Below, piece after piece: positions 44,370 through 53,105 of a DNA stretch of 64,000 nucleotides. Location of the stretch: assembly GCF_001189915.1 (NCBI RefSeq), contig NZ_LFLS01000020.1:47951-111950 (forward strand). Reading direction: 5' to 3'. Source of the stretch: Herbaspirillum autotrophicum (GTDB taxonomy: Bacteria; Pseudomonadota; Gammaproteobacteria; Burkholderiales; Burkholderiaceae_D). Every line of letters starts with the position of its first letter. The first letter of the stretch is position 1. The notes beneath the pieces are model-generated. The model searched no databases and was not told the DNA's origin. It worked only from the letters and a program-made list of their open reading frames with translations. Position numbers and translations under genes: made by a program.

Positions 44370-46352
44370 ATGTCTTACCAAGTCCTCGCCCGTAAATATC
44401 GTCCCCGCAGTTTTGATACGCTGGTCGGGCAAGAGCATGTCGTCCGGGCGCTCACGCATGCGCTTGAACAACAGCGTCTGCACCATGCCTATCTGTTCAC
44501 GGGCACGCGCGGCGTGGGCAAGACGACCTTGTCGCGGATTCTGGCCAAGTCGCTCAATTGTCAGGGTGCCGATGGCAATGGCGGCATCACTGCCCAGCCT
44601 TGCGGCGTTTGCGAGGCATGCGTGGCCATCGATGCCGGGCGCTTTGTTGACTATATCGAAATGGATGCCGCCTCCAATCGCGGTGTCGATGAAATGGCGC
44701 AGTTGCTGGAGCAGGCGGTGTACGCGCCATCCAATGCGCGCTTCAAGGTCTACATGATCGATGAAGTGCACATGCTGACCAACCACGCGTTCAACTCCAT
44801 GCTGAAGACGCTGGAAGAACCGCCTGAGCATGTCAAGTTCATCCTGGCGACTACCGATCCGCAAAAAATTCCGGTGACCGTGCTGTCGCGCTGCCTGCAG
44901 TTCAATCTCAAGCAGATGCCGCCGGGTCATATCATCAGCCATCTGGATAATATCCTCGGCCAGGAACACATCGAATTCGAAACACCGGCACTGCGTTTGC
45001 TGGCACAAGGTGCGCACGGTTCCATGCGCGATGCGTTGTCGCTCACCGACCAGGCAATTGCCTATGCTGCCGGCAAGGTCACGCTGGAAGCAGTGCAGGG
45101 CATGCTGGGTGCGCTGGATCAGTCGTATCTGATCCGCCTGCTCGATGCGCTGGCGCAACAAGATGGCGTGGCGCTGCTGGCGATTGCCGATGAAATGGCG
45201 ACGCGCAGTCTTTCCTATAATGCCGCCTTGCAGGATCTGGCGACCTTGCTGCATCAGATCGCGCTGGCCCAGACGGTGCCGGCGGCGCTGGCCGAAGATT
45301 TGCCGCAACGCGAAGATATTGTGCGGCTGGCGGCTCAGTTCAGCGCCGAAGAAGCACAACTGTTTTATCAGATCGTGGTGCATGGTCGTAATGAACTGGG
45401 GCTGGCACCCGATGAGTTTGCCGGCTTCAGCATGACACTGTTGCGCATGTTGGCGTTTCGTCCGGTGACGTCGGGCGCGGTGACGCTGGCCGGATCTGCA
45501 CCGGTCGTGCCATCGCCGCGGCCGGCAGCGGCAGCCACACGTCCGGCACCGCTCAGCGCCGCGCCGCAAGTGGCCAGCAACAGCGCGCCGGTATCACGTC
45601 CGGCACCAGTGGCGTCAGCGCCATCTCCTGCTGCCAGTCCGGTGCAATCGGCACGTGCTGCAGCACTGGAAGCAGCGCGCGCGGCGTCAGGCAAATCATC
45701 GGGCGGTGCGCGGGCGACACCGCCGGTTGCCGCTCCGGTGGCGGCACCGGTAGCTGCGGTGCCGCCGGCGGTCGCGACCAGCGATAATGCCCCGCCTTGG
45801 GATGCGGACGACGCCTTCCCGCCGGAAGCCGCTCAAAAAAAAACTGAATCGATAAGCCGTGATGAAGCACCACAGGACAGTAATGTTCCCGTGGTGCAAG
45901 AAATGCCAGCAGCCATTGCCGTGACGCCGGAAGTGGCGGCGCGTACCGCACAGGTTGCCGCCGACCTCGGCTGGGATGGCCACTGGCCAAGTCTGGCGGC
46001 AGAATTGCCGTTGCGCGGCGTGGTACATCAAATGGCGCAGCAAAGCGAATTGCTGCGTTGTGAAGTCAGCGGCAATACCGTGAACTTTCATTTGCGTATT
46101 CCGCTGGAGACCTTGCGCTCGTCCGGCAGTGTCGATAAGCTGAGTGCAACGTTGAGTGAACGTTTTGGCAAGACCATCCGGGTAGAAACCGAAATTGGCG
46201 TGGTCGCCAATACCGCCAATGCCAAGGCCGAGGCGGACCGGACCCAGCGTCAGAATGAAGCCGAACAGACGGTGCACCGCGACCCGTTCGTACAGACCAT
46301 GATGCGCGAATTCGGTGCCACCATCGTGCCCGGTTCGATCCGGCCGCTGTAA
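44370..46352 (+). CDS. dnaX: DNA polymerase III subunits gamma and tau
   Basis: Clamp-loader ATPase of 660 residues (tau form). The N-terminal AAA+ module has Walker A GTRGVGKTT (45-53), a zinc knuckle C64-C78-C81-C84, Walker B YMIDEVHML and the sensor region LATTDPQKIPVTVLSRC. A long Ala/Pro linker (about 370-475) precedes the C-terminal tau domain. At codons 489-491 a run of nine A's (45835-45843) forms a slippery site: a -1 shift gives AAC-TGA, ending a 492-residue gamma-like product, and a +1 shift also meets a stop within four codons. ybaB and recR follow, as in most bacteria. Confidence 0.97.
   Translation: MSYQVLARKYRPRSFDTLVGQEHVVRALTHALEQQRLHHAYLFTGTRGVGKTTLSRILAKSLNCQGADGNGGITAQPCGVCEACVAIDAGRFVDYIEMDAASNRGVDEMAQLLEQAVYAPSNARFKVYMIDEVHMLTNHAFNSMLKTLEEPPEHVKFILATTDPQKIPVTVLSRCLQFNLKQMPPGHIISHLDNILGQEHIEFETPALRLLAQGAHGSMRDALSLTDQAIAYAAGKVTLEAVQGMLGALDQSYLIRLLDALAQQDGVALLAIADEMATRSLSYNAALQDLATLLHQIALAQTVPAALAEDLPQREDIVRLAAQFSAEEAQLFYQIVVHGRNELGLAPDEFAGFSMTLLRMLAFRPVTSGAVTLAGSAPVVPSPRPAAAATRPAPLSAAPQVASNSAPVSRPAPVASAPSPAASPVQSARAAALEAARAASGKSSGGARATPPVAAPVAAPVAAVPPAVATSDNAPPWDADDAFPPEAAQKKTESISRDEAPQDSNVPVVQEMPAAIAVTPEVAARTAQVAADLGWDGHWPSLAAELPLRGVVHQMAQQSELLRCEVSGNTVNFHLRIPLETLRSSGSVDKLSATLSERFGKTIRVETEIGVVANTANAKAEADRTQRQNEAEQTVHRDPFVQTMMREFGATIVPGSIRPL
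45835..45843 (+). promoter_or_regulatory. A9 slippery site in dnaX (candidate programmed frameshift)
   Basis: Nine consecutive A's read as CAA-AAA-AAA-ACT in the tau frame. A -1 slip gives AAC then TGA at 45845-45847; a +1 slip gives CTG-AAT-CGA-TAA. A GGAAG sequence lies seven bases upstream and may act as an internal Shine-Dalgarno stimulator, as in E. coli dnaX. Confidence 0.75.
45867..45897 (+). other. Hairpin downstream of the dnaX slippery site
   Basis: GCACCAC (45867-45873) pairs with GTGGTGC (45891-45897); inside, GGA/TCC and CA/TG pairs continue the stem to a GTAA loop with one mismatch and one bulge. It starts 23 bases after the A run, further than the usual frameshift stimulators. 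Confidence 0.6.
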
Positions 46353-46428
46353 CACCGCTGGCGGTGAACATCGGATTGGCGATGCAGGCAACAAGACAGA
46401 ATCCATTTATTGAACAAGGAGCAGGATC

Positions 46429-46755
46429 ATGATGAAGGGTCAACTGGCAGGCTTGATGAAACAAGCCCAGGCAATGCAGGACAACATGAAAAAAATGCAG
46501 GAACAGCTGGCATTGATCGAAGTCGAAGGTCAGTCCGGCGCCGGCATGGTCAAGGTTGTCATGACCTGTAAGAATGATGTCAAGCGAGTGATCATTGATC
46601 CGTCGCTGCTGGCAGATGACAAGGACATGCTGGAAGATCTGGTGGCGGCTGCGTTCAACGATGCCGTCCGCAAGGCCGAAGCGACATCGCAGGAAAAAAT
46701 GTCCGGCATGACTGCCGGCATGCCGTTGCCACCGGGTTTCAAAATGCCGTTTTGA
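46429..46755 (+). CDS. ybaB: YbaB/EbfC-family nucleoid-associated protein
   Basis: DNA-binding protein of 108 residues. [60 protein letters not shown] is the family core: an N-terminal helical dimer arm followed by a small beta sheet. The gene lies between dnaX and recR as in most bacteria. AAGGAGCAGGATC precedes the ATG; a second ATG follows immediately, so the start may be 46432. Confidence 0.95.
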   Translation: MMKGQLAGLMKQAQAMQDNMKKMQEQLALIEVEGQSGAGMVKVVMTCKNDVKRVIIDPSLLADDKDMLEDLVAAAFNDAVRKAEATSQEKMSGMTAGMPLPPGFKMPF

Positions 46756-46799
46756 AGTACCGCGCCTGAGGCGGTGACAGGTTTGCAGAGGAGGGCGTC

Positions 46800-47102
46800 A
46801 TGTTCGTGATTTCGATTACTTATACCAAGCCAGCGCAAGATATCGATGCCCTGTTGACCGCGCATCACCAGTTTCTCAATGCGCAATATGCCGAAGGCGT
46901 GTTTCTGATGTCAGGTCGCAAAGTGCCGCGCGGCGGAGGCATCATCATTGCCGATGCTGCCGACCGGGCCGAAATCGAAGCCATCGTGCAAACCGATCCG
47001 TTTTACATCGGTGATGTCGCCACCTACGAAATCACCGAGTTCATTCCTTCCATGACGGCGCAGGCGCTGTCCGTGTTCCGGCATACTTCTGAGCGAAATT
47101 GA
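46800..47102 (+). CDS. YciI-like family protein
   Basis: Small protein of 100 residues with the alpha/beta-barrel-like YciI fold. [53 protein letters not shown] contains the conserved His in the first half and the SG segment after it. YciI relatives include dehalogenase-like and dimeric enzymes of unknown substrate. GAGGAGGGCGTC is a strong ribosome binding site. Its stop TGA overlaps the TTG start of recR. This gene is an insertion in the otherwise conserved dnaX-ybaB-recR order. Confidence 0.85.
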   Translation: MFVISITYTKPAQDIDALLTAHHQFLNAQYAEGVFLMSGRKVPRGGGIIIADAADRAEIEAIVQTDPFYIGDVATYEITEFIPSMTAQALSVFRHTSERN

Positions 47103-47695
47103 AAACACCTTCAAGTCTTACCCTGCTGACCGAGGCCTTGCGCAATTTGCCGGGCGTCGGGCCCAAGTCGGCACAACGCATGGCTTACCATCTGTTGCAG
47201 CATGACCGCGCCGCCGCACTGCAACTGAGCAAGGCGCTGGCGCAGGCGGCGGAAACCATACGCCACTGCGCGCTGTGCAATACCTTCACCGAACAAGTCA
47301 TCTGCGATACTTGTCAGGATTCGCAACGCGACCCGACCATGCTGTGCGTGGTGGAAACGCCGAGCGAACAATTGATGATCGAACAGACGCTGACGTTCAA
47401 GGGGTTGTATTTTGTGCTGATGGGACGACTGTCGCCACTCGATGGCGTCGGCCCCAAGGACATTCATCTCGAAAAACTGATCACGCGCGCCACCGACGGC
47501 GTGGTGGCGGAAGTGGTGCTGGCCACCAATTTCACCAATGAAGGCGAAGCCACCGCGCATTACATCAGCGAAACCATGAAGGCCCGTGGCCTCAAGGTCA
47601 GCCGTCTGGCGCGCGGCGTGCCGGTTGGCGGTGAGCTGGAATATGTCGATGCCGGCACCATTGCGCGCGCCATGCTGGATCGCCGCGCTACCTGA
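47099..47695 (+). CDS. recR: recombination mediator RecR
   Basis: Protein of 198 residues acting with RecF and RecO to load RecA on gaps. [27 protein letters not shown] is the helix-hairpin-helix, [16 protein letters not shown] is the zinc finger, and [14 protein letters not shown] with [14 protein letters not shown] is the Toprim domain. The start is a TTG at 47099 overlapping the previous stop; it gives the N terminus [14 protein letters not shown] expected for the family, and no ATG is available at a suitable place. Confidence 0.95.
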   Translation: MKTPSSLTLLTEALRNLPGVGPKSAQRMAYHLLQHDRAAALQLSKALAQAAETIRHCALCNTFTEQVICDTCQDSQRDPTMLCVVETPSEQLMIEQTLTFKGLYFVLMGRLSPLDGVGPKDIHLEKLITRATDGVVAEVVLATNFTNEGEATAHYISETMKARGLKVSRLARGVPVGGELEYVDAGTIARAMLDRRAT

Positions 47696-47793
47696 ACAAA
47701 AGTAAAAAGTTGTACGCAGGAAACTGATAATAACGACAATAGCTGAACTGACGCAGAGCAGTCACGCACACCAATGAAATCACAGGAGACCGT

Positions 47794-48849
47794 ATGCAGA
47801 CTTTCGCACGCTGTTTGACATCGAGCACCTTGCTGGCGTCCGCGCTGACGCTGGCCGGTTGCGCAGGTACCGCAAAAAACGCGAGTTATGAAGTGGCCGA
47901 GGTGGGCAGTTTTCATGTCGGCGGGCAGCAGGTGACGCTGTCGGGATTGCCGGCCCGCGAAATCGTCTTCACCGCCGGCGCCGCACCGCGCAAGGTGGAT
48001 CCGAACGGCGATTTTGAATCCGGCCAAATGTACGCGCAGTACGTCAAACTGAAAAATCCCAAAGCCCGTTATCCGTTGATGCTGTGGCATGGCGGCGGGC
48101 TGGCCGGCACCACATGGGAAACCAAGCCCGATGGCGCGCCTGGCTGGCAGCAATTCTTTCTGACGCAAGGTCATACGGTCTATGTGCCGGACGCGATGGA
48201 GCGTGGACGTGCCTCGTGGTCGCGTTATCCTGAAATCTATAAAACCGAACCATTCTTCCGTACCAAGCAAGAAGGCTGGGAGCTGTTCCGTATCGGTGCC
48301 GACGGTTCCTATCATTCCGATCCTGCCAAACGGGTGGCTTACGCCGGTACGCAATTTCCGGTCGCGGCATTCGATCAGTTCGGCAAACAATCGATTCCGC
48401 GCTGGGCCACTAACGATGCGGCGACCCAGGCCGCTTATGACGCGCTGGTACAAAAGGCTTGCCCCTGTGTGATCGTGGTGCATAGCCAGGGCGGCAATTT
48501 TGCCTTCAATGCGGCACTGCGCGCACCGGACAAGATCAAGGCGATCGTGGCGGTCGAACCGTCCGGCGCACCGGATCCGGACAAGGTTGATATCAAGGCG
48601 CTGAAGGCGATTCCGTTCCTGTTTGTCTGGGGTGATTTTGTCGAGCAGAATACGTCGTGGAAACAGTATATTCAGGCCCCCAATAAATTTCAGCAGGCCT
48701 TGCAGGCGCAGGGTGGTGTTGCTGACCGGCTGGATCTGCCGCAGCAGGGCATCAAAGGTAATTCGCACATGTTGATGATGGATCGCAATTCGGATCAGGT
48801 CGCGGCGCTGGTGCAAGCCTGGATGGACAAAAACGGATTGATGAAATAA
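47794..48849 (+). CDS. alpha/beta-hydrolase lipoprotein (esterase-like)
   Basis: Hydrolase of 351 residues. The N terminus is a lipoprotein signal with a lipobox LAGC (cysteine about residue 22). The fold has the nucleophile elbow VVHSQGGNF (GxSxG variant HSQGG), an oxyanion segment LWHGGGLAGTTWETKPDGAPGW, and a C-terminal histidine in KGNSHMLMMD. The sequence resembles secreted esterases of the AB-hydrolase 1 type found with CoA-transferase genes. CACAGGAGAC supplies the ribosome binding site. Substrate is unknown; the CoA-transferase follows six bases later. Confidence 0.85.
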   Translation: MQTFARCLTSSTLLASALTLAGCAGTAKNASYEVAEVGSFHVGGQQVTLSGLPAREIVFTAGAAPRKVDPNGDFESGQMYAQYVKLKNPKARYPLMLWHGGGLAGTTWETKPDGAPGWQQFFLTQGHTVYVPDAMERGRASWSRYPEIYKTEPFFRTKQEGWELFRIGADGSYHSDPAKRVAYAGTQFPVAAFDQFGKQSIPRWATNDAATQAAYDALVQKACPCVIVVHSQGGNFAFNAALRAPDKIKAIVAVEPSGAPDPDKVDIKALKAIPFLFVWGDFVEQNTSWKQYIQAPNKFQQALQAQGGVADRLDLPQQGIKGNSHMLMMDRNSDQVAALVQAWMDKNGLMK

Positions 48850-48855
48850 ATCGCC

Positions 48856-50103
48856 ATGGAGAAAAAAACTGCATCAGCCGGTCCGTTGGCCGGTATCAAG
48901 GTACTCGAACTCGGCACCCTGATCGCCGGACCGTTTTGTTCACGCATGCTGGCCGAATTCGGTGCCGATGTCATCAAGGTCGAAGCGCCAGAGGTTGGCG
49001 ATCCGATCCGGCAATGGCGGGTACTCAAGGACGGCACCTCGCTGTGGTGGTCGGTACAGGCGCGCAACAAGAAAAGCCTGACGCTCAATATGAAAGATCC
49101 GCGGGCGCAGGCAATTGCGCGCGAACTGGCGCTGGACGCCGACATCATCATCGAGAATTACCGTCCCGGCGTGCTGGAGAAATGGAATCTCGGTTACGAA
49201 GAGTTGAAGCGCATCAATCCGGCGCTGATCATGGTGCGCTTGTCAGGTTACGGTCAAACCGGGCCGCTGCGCGATTTACCGGGCTTTGGCGCGATTGGCG
49301 AGTCGATGGGGGGTATCCGCTACGTCTCCGGGCATCCGGACCGGCCACCGGTCCGGATCGGCATCTCTATCGGCGATTCCATCTCTGCCCTGCATGGCGC
49401 CATGGGCGCGATGATGGCGTTGCGTCATCGCGATGTCACCGGCGGCCGCTGGAATGGCAAGCAGGGTGACGCCAGCGTTGGCGGTCAGGGCCAGATGGTG
49501 GATGTGGCGCTGTATGAGTCGGTGTTCAACATGATGGAGTCGCTGGTGCCGGAATACGATCATGCCGGCGTCGTGCGTGAACGTACCGGCGGCGCCTTGC
49601 CCGGCATCGTGCCGTCGAATACCTACACCACGCGTGACGGCAAGAACATTGTCATCGCCGGCAATGGCGACGCGATTTTCAAGCGTCTGATGCTGGCGAT
49701 TGACCGCGCCGACATGGCGAATGACGCACAACTGGCACGCAATGATGGGCGGGTGCCGCGCACCGCAGAAATTGATGCCGCGATTCAAGCCTGGTGCGAT
49801 ACGCAAACGATTGACGATGCCCTGCACATCTTGCAGGCGGCGGATGTGCCGGTGGGGAAAATCTACTCGATACAGGACATGATGAGCGATCCGCAATTCC
49901 TGGCGCGCAACATGTTCGAGCAGCATGCCTTTGCCGATGGCACGCCGGTCAAGATGCCGGCGGTGACACCCAAAATGTCGGAAACCCCGGGCGGCACCAA
50001 GTGGCTGGGGCCGGAGCTGGGTCAGCACAACGCTGAAATCTTGCAATCGCTGGGGTATGATGACGCACAGATTGCGCAGTTGCGGCAGGAGCGGGTCATT
50101 TGA
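48856..50103 (+). CDS. CaiB/BaiF-family CoA-transferase
   Basis: Type III CoA-transferase of 415 residues. GPLAGIKVLELGTLIAGPFCSRMLAEFGADVIKVEAPEVGDPIRQWR is the family N terminus; the catalytic aspartate is expected in the QGQMVDVALYESVF region. It moves CoA between carboxylic acids and would activate an acid for breakdown. It starts six bases after the esterase gene and precedes a NitT/TauT-type ABC transporter, so the four to five genes probably handle one imported acid or ester. Confidence 0.9.
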   Translation: MEKKTASAGPLAGIKVLELGTLIAGPFCSRMLAEFGADVIKVEAPEVGDPIRQWRVLKDGTSLWWSVQARNKKSLTLNMKDPRAQAIARELALDADIIIENYRPGVLEKWNLGYEELKRINPALIMVRLSGYGQTGPLRDLPGFGAIGESMGGIRYVSGHPDRPPVRIGISIGDSISALHGAMGAMMALRHRDVTGGRWNGKQGDASVGGQGQMVDVALYESVFNMMESLVPEYDHAGVVRERTGGALPGIVPSNTYTTRDGKNIVIAGNGDAIFKRLMLAIDRADMANDAQLARNDGRVPRTAEIDAAIQAWCDTQTIDDALHILQAADVPVGKIYSIQDMMSDPQFLARNMFEQHAFADGTPVKMPAVTPKMSETPGGTKWLGPELGQHNAEILQSLGYDDAQIAQLRQERVI

Positions 50104-50190
50104 CATGCTTGTGTCGTGTAGTCGACTGTGACGATTGCAGGCTATATAACAGTCAACAGACCTGATAAAAGACTTAACGGAGGAGATAAC

Positions 50191-51228
50191 ATGAAATTCA
50201 GCTGGAAACAATTCGCTATCGCGCTGGCCCTTTTTCTTGCGGGCTATTTCACTTTTAGTAATAACTCGTTTGCCCAGAACCTGGAAAAGACCAAGGTTTC
50301 GATCGCGGTCGGCGGCAAAAACCTGTTTTATTACCTGCCATTGACCGTGGCCGAACAACTGGGCTATTTCAAGGACGAAGGTCTGCAAGTTGAAATCTCC
50401 GACTTCGCCGGCGGCGCCAAGGCGTTGCAGGCAATGGTAGGCGGCAGTGCGGATGTGGTGTCGGGTGCTTACGAGCACACCATCAACATGCAGGCCAAGA
50501 ACCAGCCTATCGTCGCCTTCGTGTTGCAAGGCCGGGCGCCGCAAATCGTGCTGGCCGCATCCAACAAGACGATGCCGAACTACAAGACCGTAGCCGACCT
50601 CAAGGGCAAGAAAATCGGTGTTACCGCACCGGGTTCCTCGACCAGCATCATGGCCAGCTTTGTGTTGGCCAAGGGCGGCCTGAAGCCGACCGACGTCTCC
50701 TTCATCGGTGTCGGTGCTGCCTCCGGTGCCTTGTCGGCACTGCGCTCGGGACAGATCGATGCGATTGCCAATCTGGATCCGGTGATTTCGATGCTGGAAC
50801 AAAAGAATGAAATCAAGACGATTGCCGATACCCGTACGCTGAAAGACACCAATGCCGTGTTCGGCGGACCGATGCCGGCAGCGACGCTGTATGCGCCGGA
50901 AGCCTTCATCAAGAAATATCCGAATACCACCCAGGCACTGACCAACGCCATGGTGCGTGCACTCAAGTGGATTCAAAAGGCTGGCCCGTCCGACATCATC
51001 AAGGCAGTACCTGAAAGCTATCTGCTGGGCGACCGTGCCTTGTATATCTCGGCTTTCATGAAGGTGCGCGAAGCGATTTCGCCGGATGGCATCATCCCGG
51101 ATGCCGGCCCGGCCACTGCGTTGCGCACGCTGTCCGCGTTTGAACCGGATCTGGCAACCAAGAACATCGATTTGTCCAAGACCTATACCAACGAATTCGC
51201 CAAAAAAGCCAACGCCAAGTACAAGTAA
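50191..51228 (+). CDS. ABC transporter substrate-binding protein (NitT/TauT type)
   Basis: Periplasmic binding protein of 345 residues. It has a signal peptide (cleaved near NSFAQN), then VSIAVGGKNLFYYLPLTVAEQLGYFKDEGLQVEISDFAGGAKALQAMVGGSADVVSGAYEHTI, which is the NMT1/SsuA-like fold. The start at 50191 follows a strong AACGGAGGAGATAAC site. ATPase and permease genes follow. Ligands in this family are organosulfonates, pyrimidine precursors, phthalate-like acids or nitrate; the sequence does not decide. Confidence 0.92.
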   Translation: MKFSWKQFAIALALFLAGYFTFSNNSFAQNLEKTKVSIAVGGKNLFYYLPLTVAEQLGYFKDEGLQVEISDFAGGAKALQAMVGGSADVVSGAYEHTINMQAKNQPIVAFVLQGRAPQIVLAASNKTMPNYKTVADLKGKKIGVTAPGSSTSIMASFVLAKGGLKPTDVSFIGVGAASGALSALRSGQIDAIANLDPVISMLEQKNEIKTIADTRTLKDTNAVFGGPMPAATLYAPEAFIKKYPNTTQALTNAMVRALKWIQKAGPSDIIKAVPESYLLGDRALYISAFMKVREAISPDGIIPDAGPATALRTLSAFEPDLATKNIDLSKTYTNEFAKKANAKYK

Positions 51229-51345
51229 GTCACAAACGCCGGCCGTGCTGCTGCGATGCGGCACGGCCGGTGCTCTGCATGCTTTTCATCAGTTTCACCA
51301 TTTATCCCTCTATAACGGATTCCGTTTTACCGGAATGCCTTTGAT

Positions 51346-52155
51346 ATGACGCCAGCTCTTTTTCTCGACAACATCACGTGCACCTTCATCTCCAAAGATG
51401 ACCGTTCGCAGCGCTATACCGCGGTGGCCGACACTACGCTGGCCATCGCCCCCGGCGAATTCGTTTCAGTGGTCGGTCCGACCGGCTGCGGCAAGTCCAC
51501 CTTGCTCAACGTCGGCGCCGGGCTGCTGCAACCATCTTCAGGCAGTATCAAGGTCTTCGGCGAAGAGCTGACCGGCATCAACAGCCGCGCCGGCTACATG
51601 TTTCAAGCCGAAGCGCTGATGCCGTGGCGCAGCGCCTTGCAAAACGTGATCGCCGGTTTGCAATACCGTGGCGTGAGCGAATCCGATGCGCGTGAACAAG
51701 GCGAGCAATGGCTGGCGCGGGTTGGCCTGCAAGGCTTCGGCGACCGTTATCCGCATCAGTTGTCGGGCGGCATGCGCAAGCGCGTGGCGCTGGCGCAGAC
51801 CCTGATCCTCGATCCCGACATCATCCTGATGGATGAACCGTTTTCGGCGCTCGACATTCAGACCCGCCAATTGATGGAGAACGAAGTACTCGAATTGTGG
51901 AACGCCAAGAAAAAGGCGGTCCTGTTCATTACGCATGATCTGGATGAGGCCATTGCCATGTCGGATCGCGTGGTGGTGTTGTCGGCCGGTCCGGCTACGC
52001 ATCCCATCGGTGAATTCGTGATCGACTTGCCGCGTCCGCGCGATGTCGCCGAAATTCGTACCCATCCGCGTTTCATCGAACTGCACCAGCAAATCTGGAG
52101 TGTCTTGCGCGATGAAGTGCTCAAGGGTTATCAACAACAAAAGACAGCGGCCTGA
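51346..52155 (+). CDS. ABC transporter ATP-binding protein (NitT/TauT type)
   Basis: ATPase of 269 residues. Walker A is VGPTGCGKSTLLNVGAGL, the Q-loop MFQAEALMPW, the signature LSGGMRKRVALAQTLI, Walker B ILMDEPFSALD and the H-loop LFITHDLDEAI. This is the TauB/SsuB branch. It sits between the binding protein and the permease, whose start is six bases after the stop. Confidence 0.94.
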   Translation: MTPALFLDNITCTFISKDDRSQRYTAVADTTLAIAPGEFVSVVGPTGCGKSTLLNVGAGLLQPSSGSIKVFGEELTGINSRAGYMFQAEALMPWRSALQNVIAGLQYRGVSESDAREQGEQWLARVGLQGFGDRYPHQLSGGMRKRVALAQTLILDPDIILMDEPFSALDIQTRQLMENEVLELWNAKKKAVLFITHDLDEAIAMSDRVVVLSAGPATHPIGEFVIDLPRPRDVAEIRTHPRFIELHQQIWSVLRDEVLKGYQQQKTAA

Positions 52156-52160
52156 TCGTC

Positions 52161-53012
52161 ATGTGGAAATTCATTAAACCGAGTCATAAAACTCTTCGTT
52201 TCTGGCAATTGCTGGTATTGGTGGTGGTGCTGGGCGTCTGGCATATTGCCACCCGCAATCAGCAAACCGCGTTCTTCTTTGGTGAGCCGCTCAAGGTGAT
52301 GGTGCGCGTCTGGCAATGGTTTACCGTTGGCAGCGGGTCGCTGGAAGTGGGCCTTGGTGACAGCACCTGGTTTACGTTGACCTTTCCCGCAGAAATCTAT
52401 TCACATCTGCTGATTACCCTGACGGAAACCGTGCTGGCGTTTGTCATCGGCACCGGCCTCGGTTTGGGTGCCGGTCTGTGGCTGGCGCTGTCGCCGATGG
52501 CATCGGCCATTCTTGATCCTTACGTCAAGGCTGCCAATTCGATGCCGCGCGTGATTCTGGCGCCGATCTTTGCCATGTGGTTTGGTCTTGGCATCTGGTC
52601 CAAGGTGGCACTGGCGGTGACCCTGGTGTTCTTCGTGGTGTTCTTCAACGTCTATCAGGGCGTCAAGGAAGTCAGCCCGGTGGTATTGGCGAATGCCCGC
52701 ATGCTGGGCGCCAATGCGCGACAATTGCTGCGCACGGTGTATCTGCCATCGGCAACCTCATGGGTATTTTCCAGCTTGCATACCTCGATCGGTCTGGCCT
52801 TTGTCGGCGCCGTGGTCGGTGAGTATCTGGGATCGGCGCGCGGGGTCGGTTACCTGATTCTGCAAGCCGAGGGCTCGTTTGATATCAATACCGTGTTTGC
52901 CGGTATCGTCGTACTGACGGCATTCGCGCTGGTGCTCGATGTGATTGTCGGCATGATAGAAAAACGCCTGATGAAGTGGCAACCGAAATCGGGCGAGACG
53001 GAAAAGCTCTGA
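52161..53012 (+). CDS. ABC transporter permease (NitT/TauT type)
   Basis: Inner-membrane permease of 283 residues with about six helices. The EAA-like coupling loop is NARMLGANARQLLRTVYLPSATSWVFSSLHTSIGLAFVGAVVGEYLGSARGVGYLI. It follows the ATPase gene after six bases and ends the operon, with a strong terminator at 53041. Together with the binding protein and ATPase it imports a small organic anion of unknown identity. Confidence 0.93.
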   Translation: MWKFIKPSHKTLRFWQLLVLVVVLGVWHIATRNQQTAFFFGEPLKVMVRVWQWFTVGSGSLEVGLGDSTWFTLTFPAEIYSHLLITLTETVLAFVIGTGLGLGAGLWLALSPMASAILDPYVKAANSMPRVILAPIFAMWFGLGIWSKVALAVTLVFFVVFFNVYQGVKEVSPVVLANARMLGANARQLLRTVYLPSATSWVFSSLHTSIGLAFVGAVVGEYLGSARGVGYLILQAEGSFDINTVFAGIVVLTAFALVLDVIVGMIEKRLMKWQPKSGETEKL

Positions 53013-53040
53013 TCATTTGCGGCATACACGCAGGATAAAA

Positions 53041-53079
53041 AATAACCCCGGCCATGCAACAGGCCGGGGTTATTTTTTT
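53041..53079 (+). terminator. Intrinsic terminator after the ABC transporter operon
   Basis: A 13-bp stem (53041-53053 with 53062-53074, AATAACCCCGGCC / GGCCGGGGTTATT) around eight bases is followed by T residues. It also separates the convergent tal operon and may work both ways. Confidence 0.93.
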
Positions 53080-53105
53080 GTGATGCGGAATGGATTGGCG
53101 GTGCT

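Noticed and set aside
49276..51264. Long antisense open frame across the CoA-transferase and binding-protein genes
   Set aside because: Both genes on the plus strand are well supported families with good ribosome binding sites; the antisense product has no recognisable motif.
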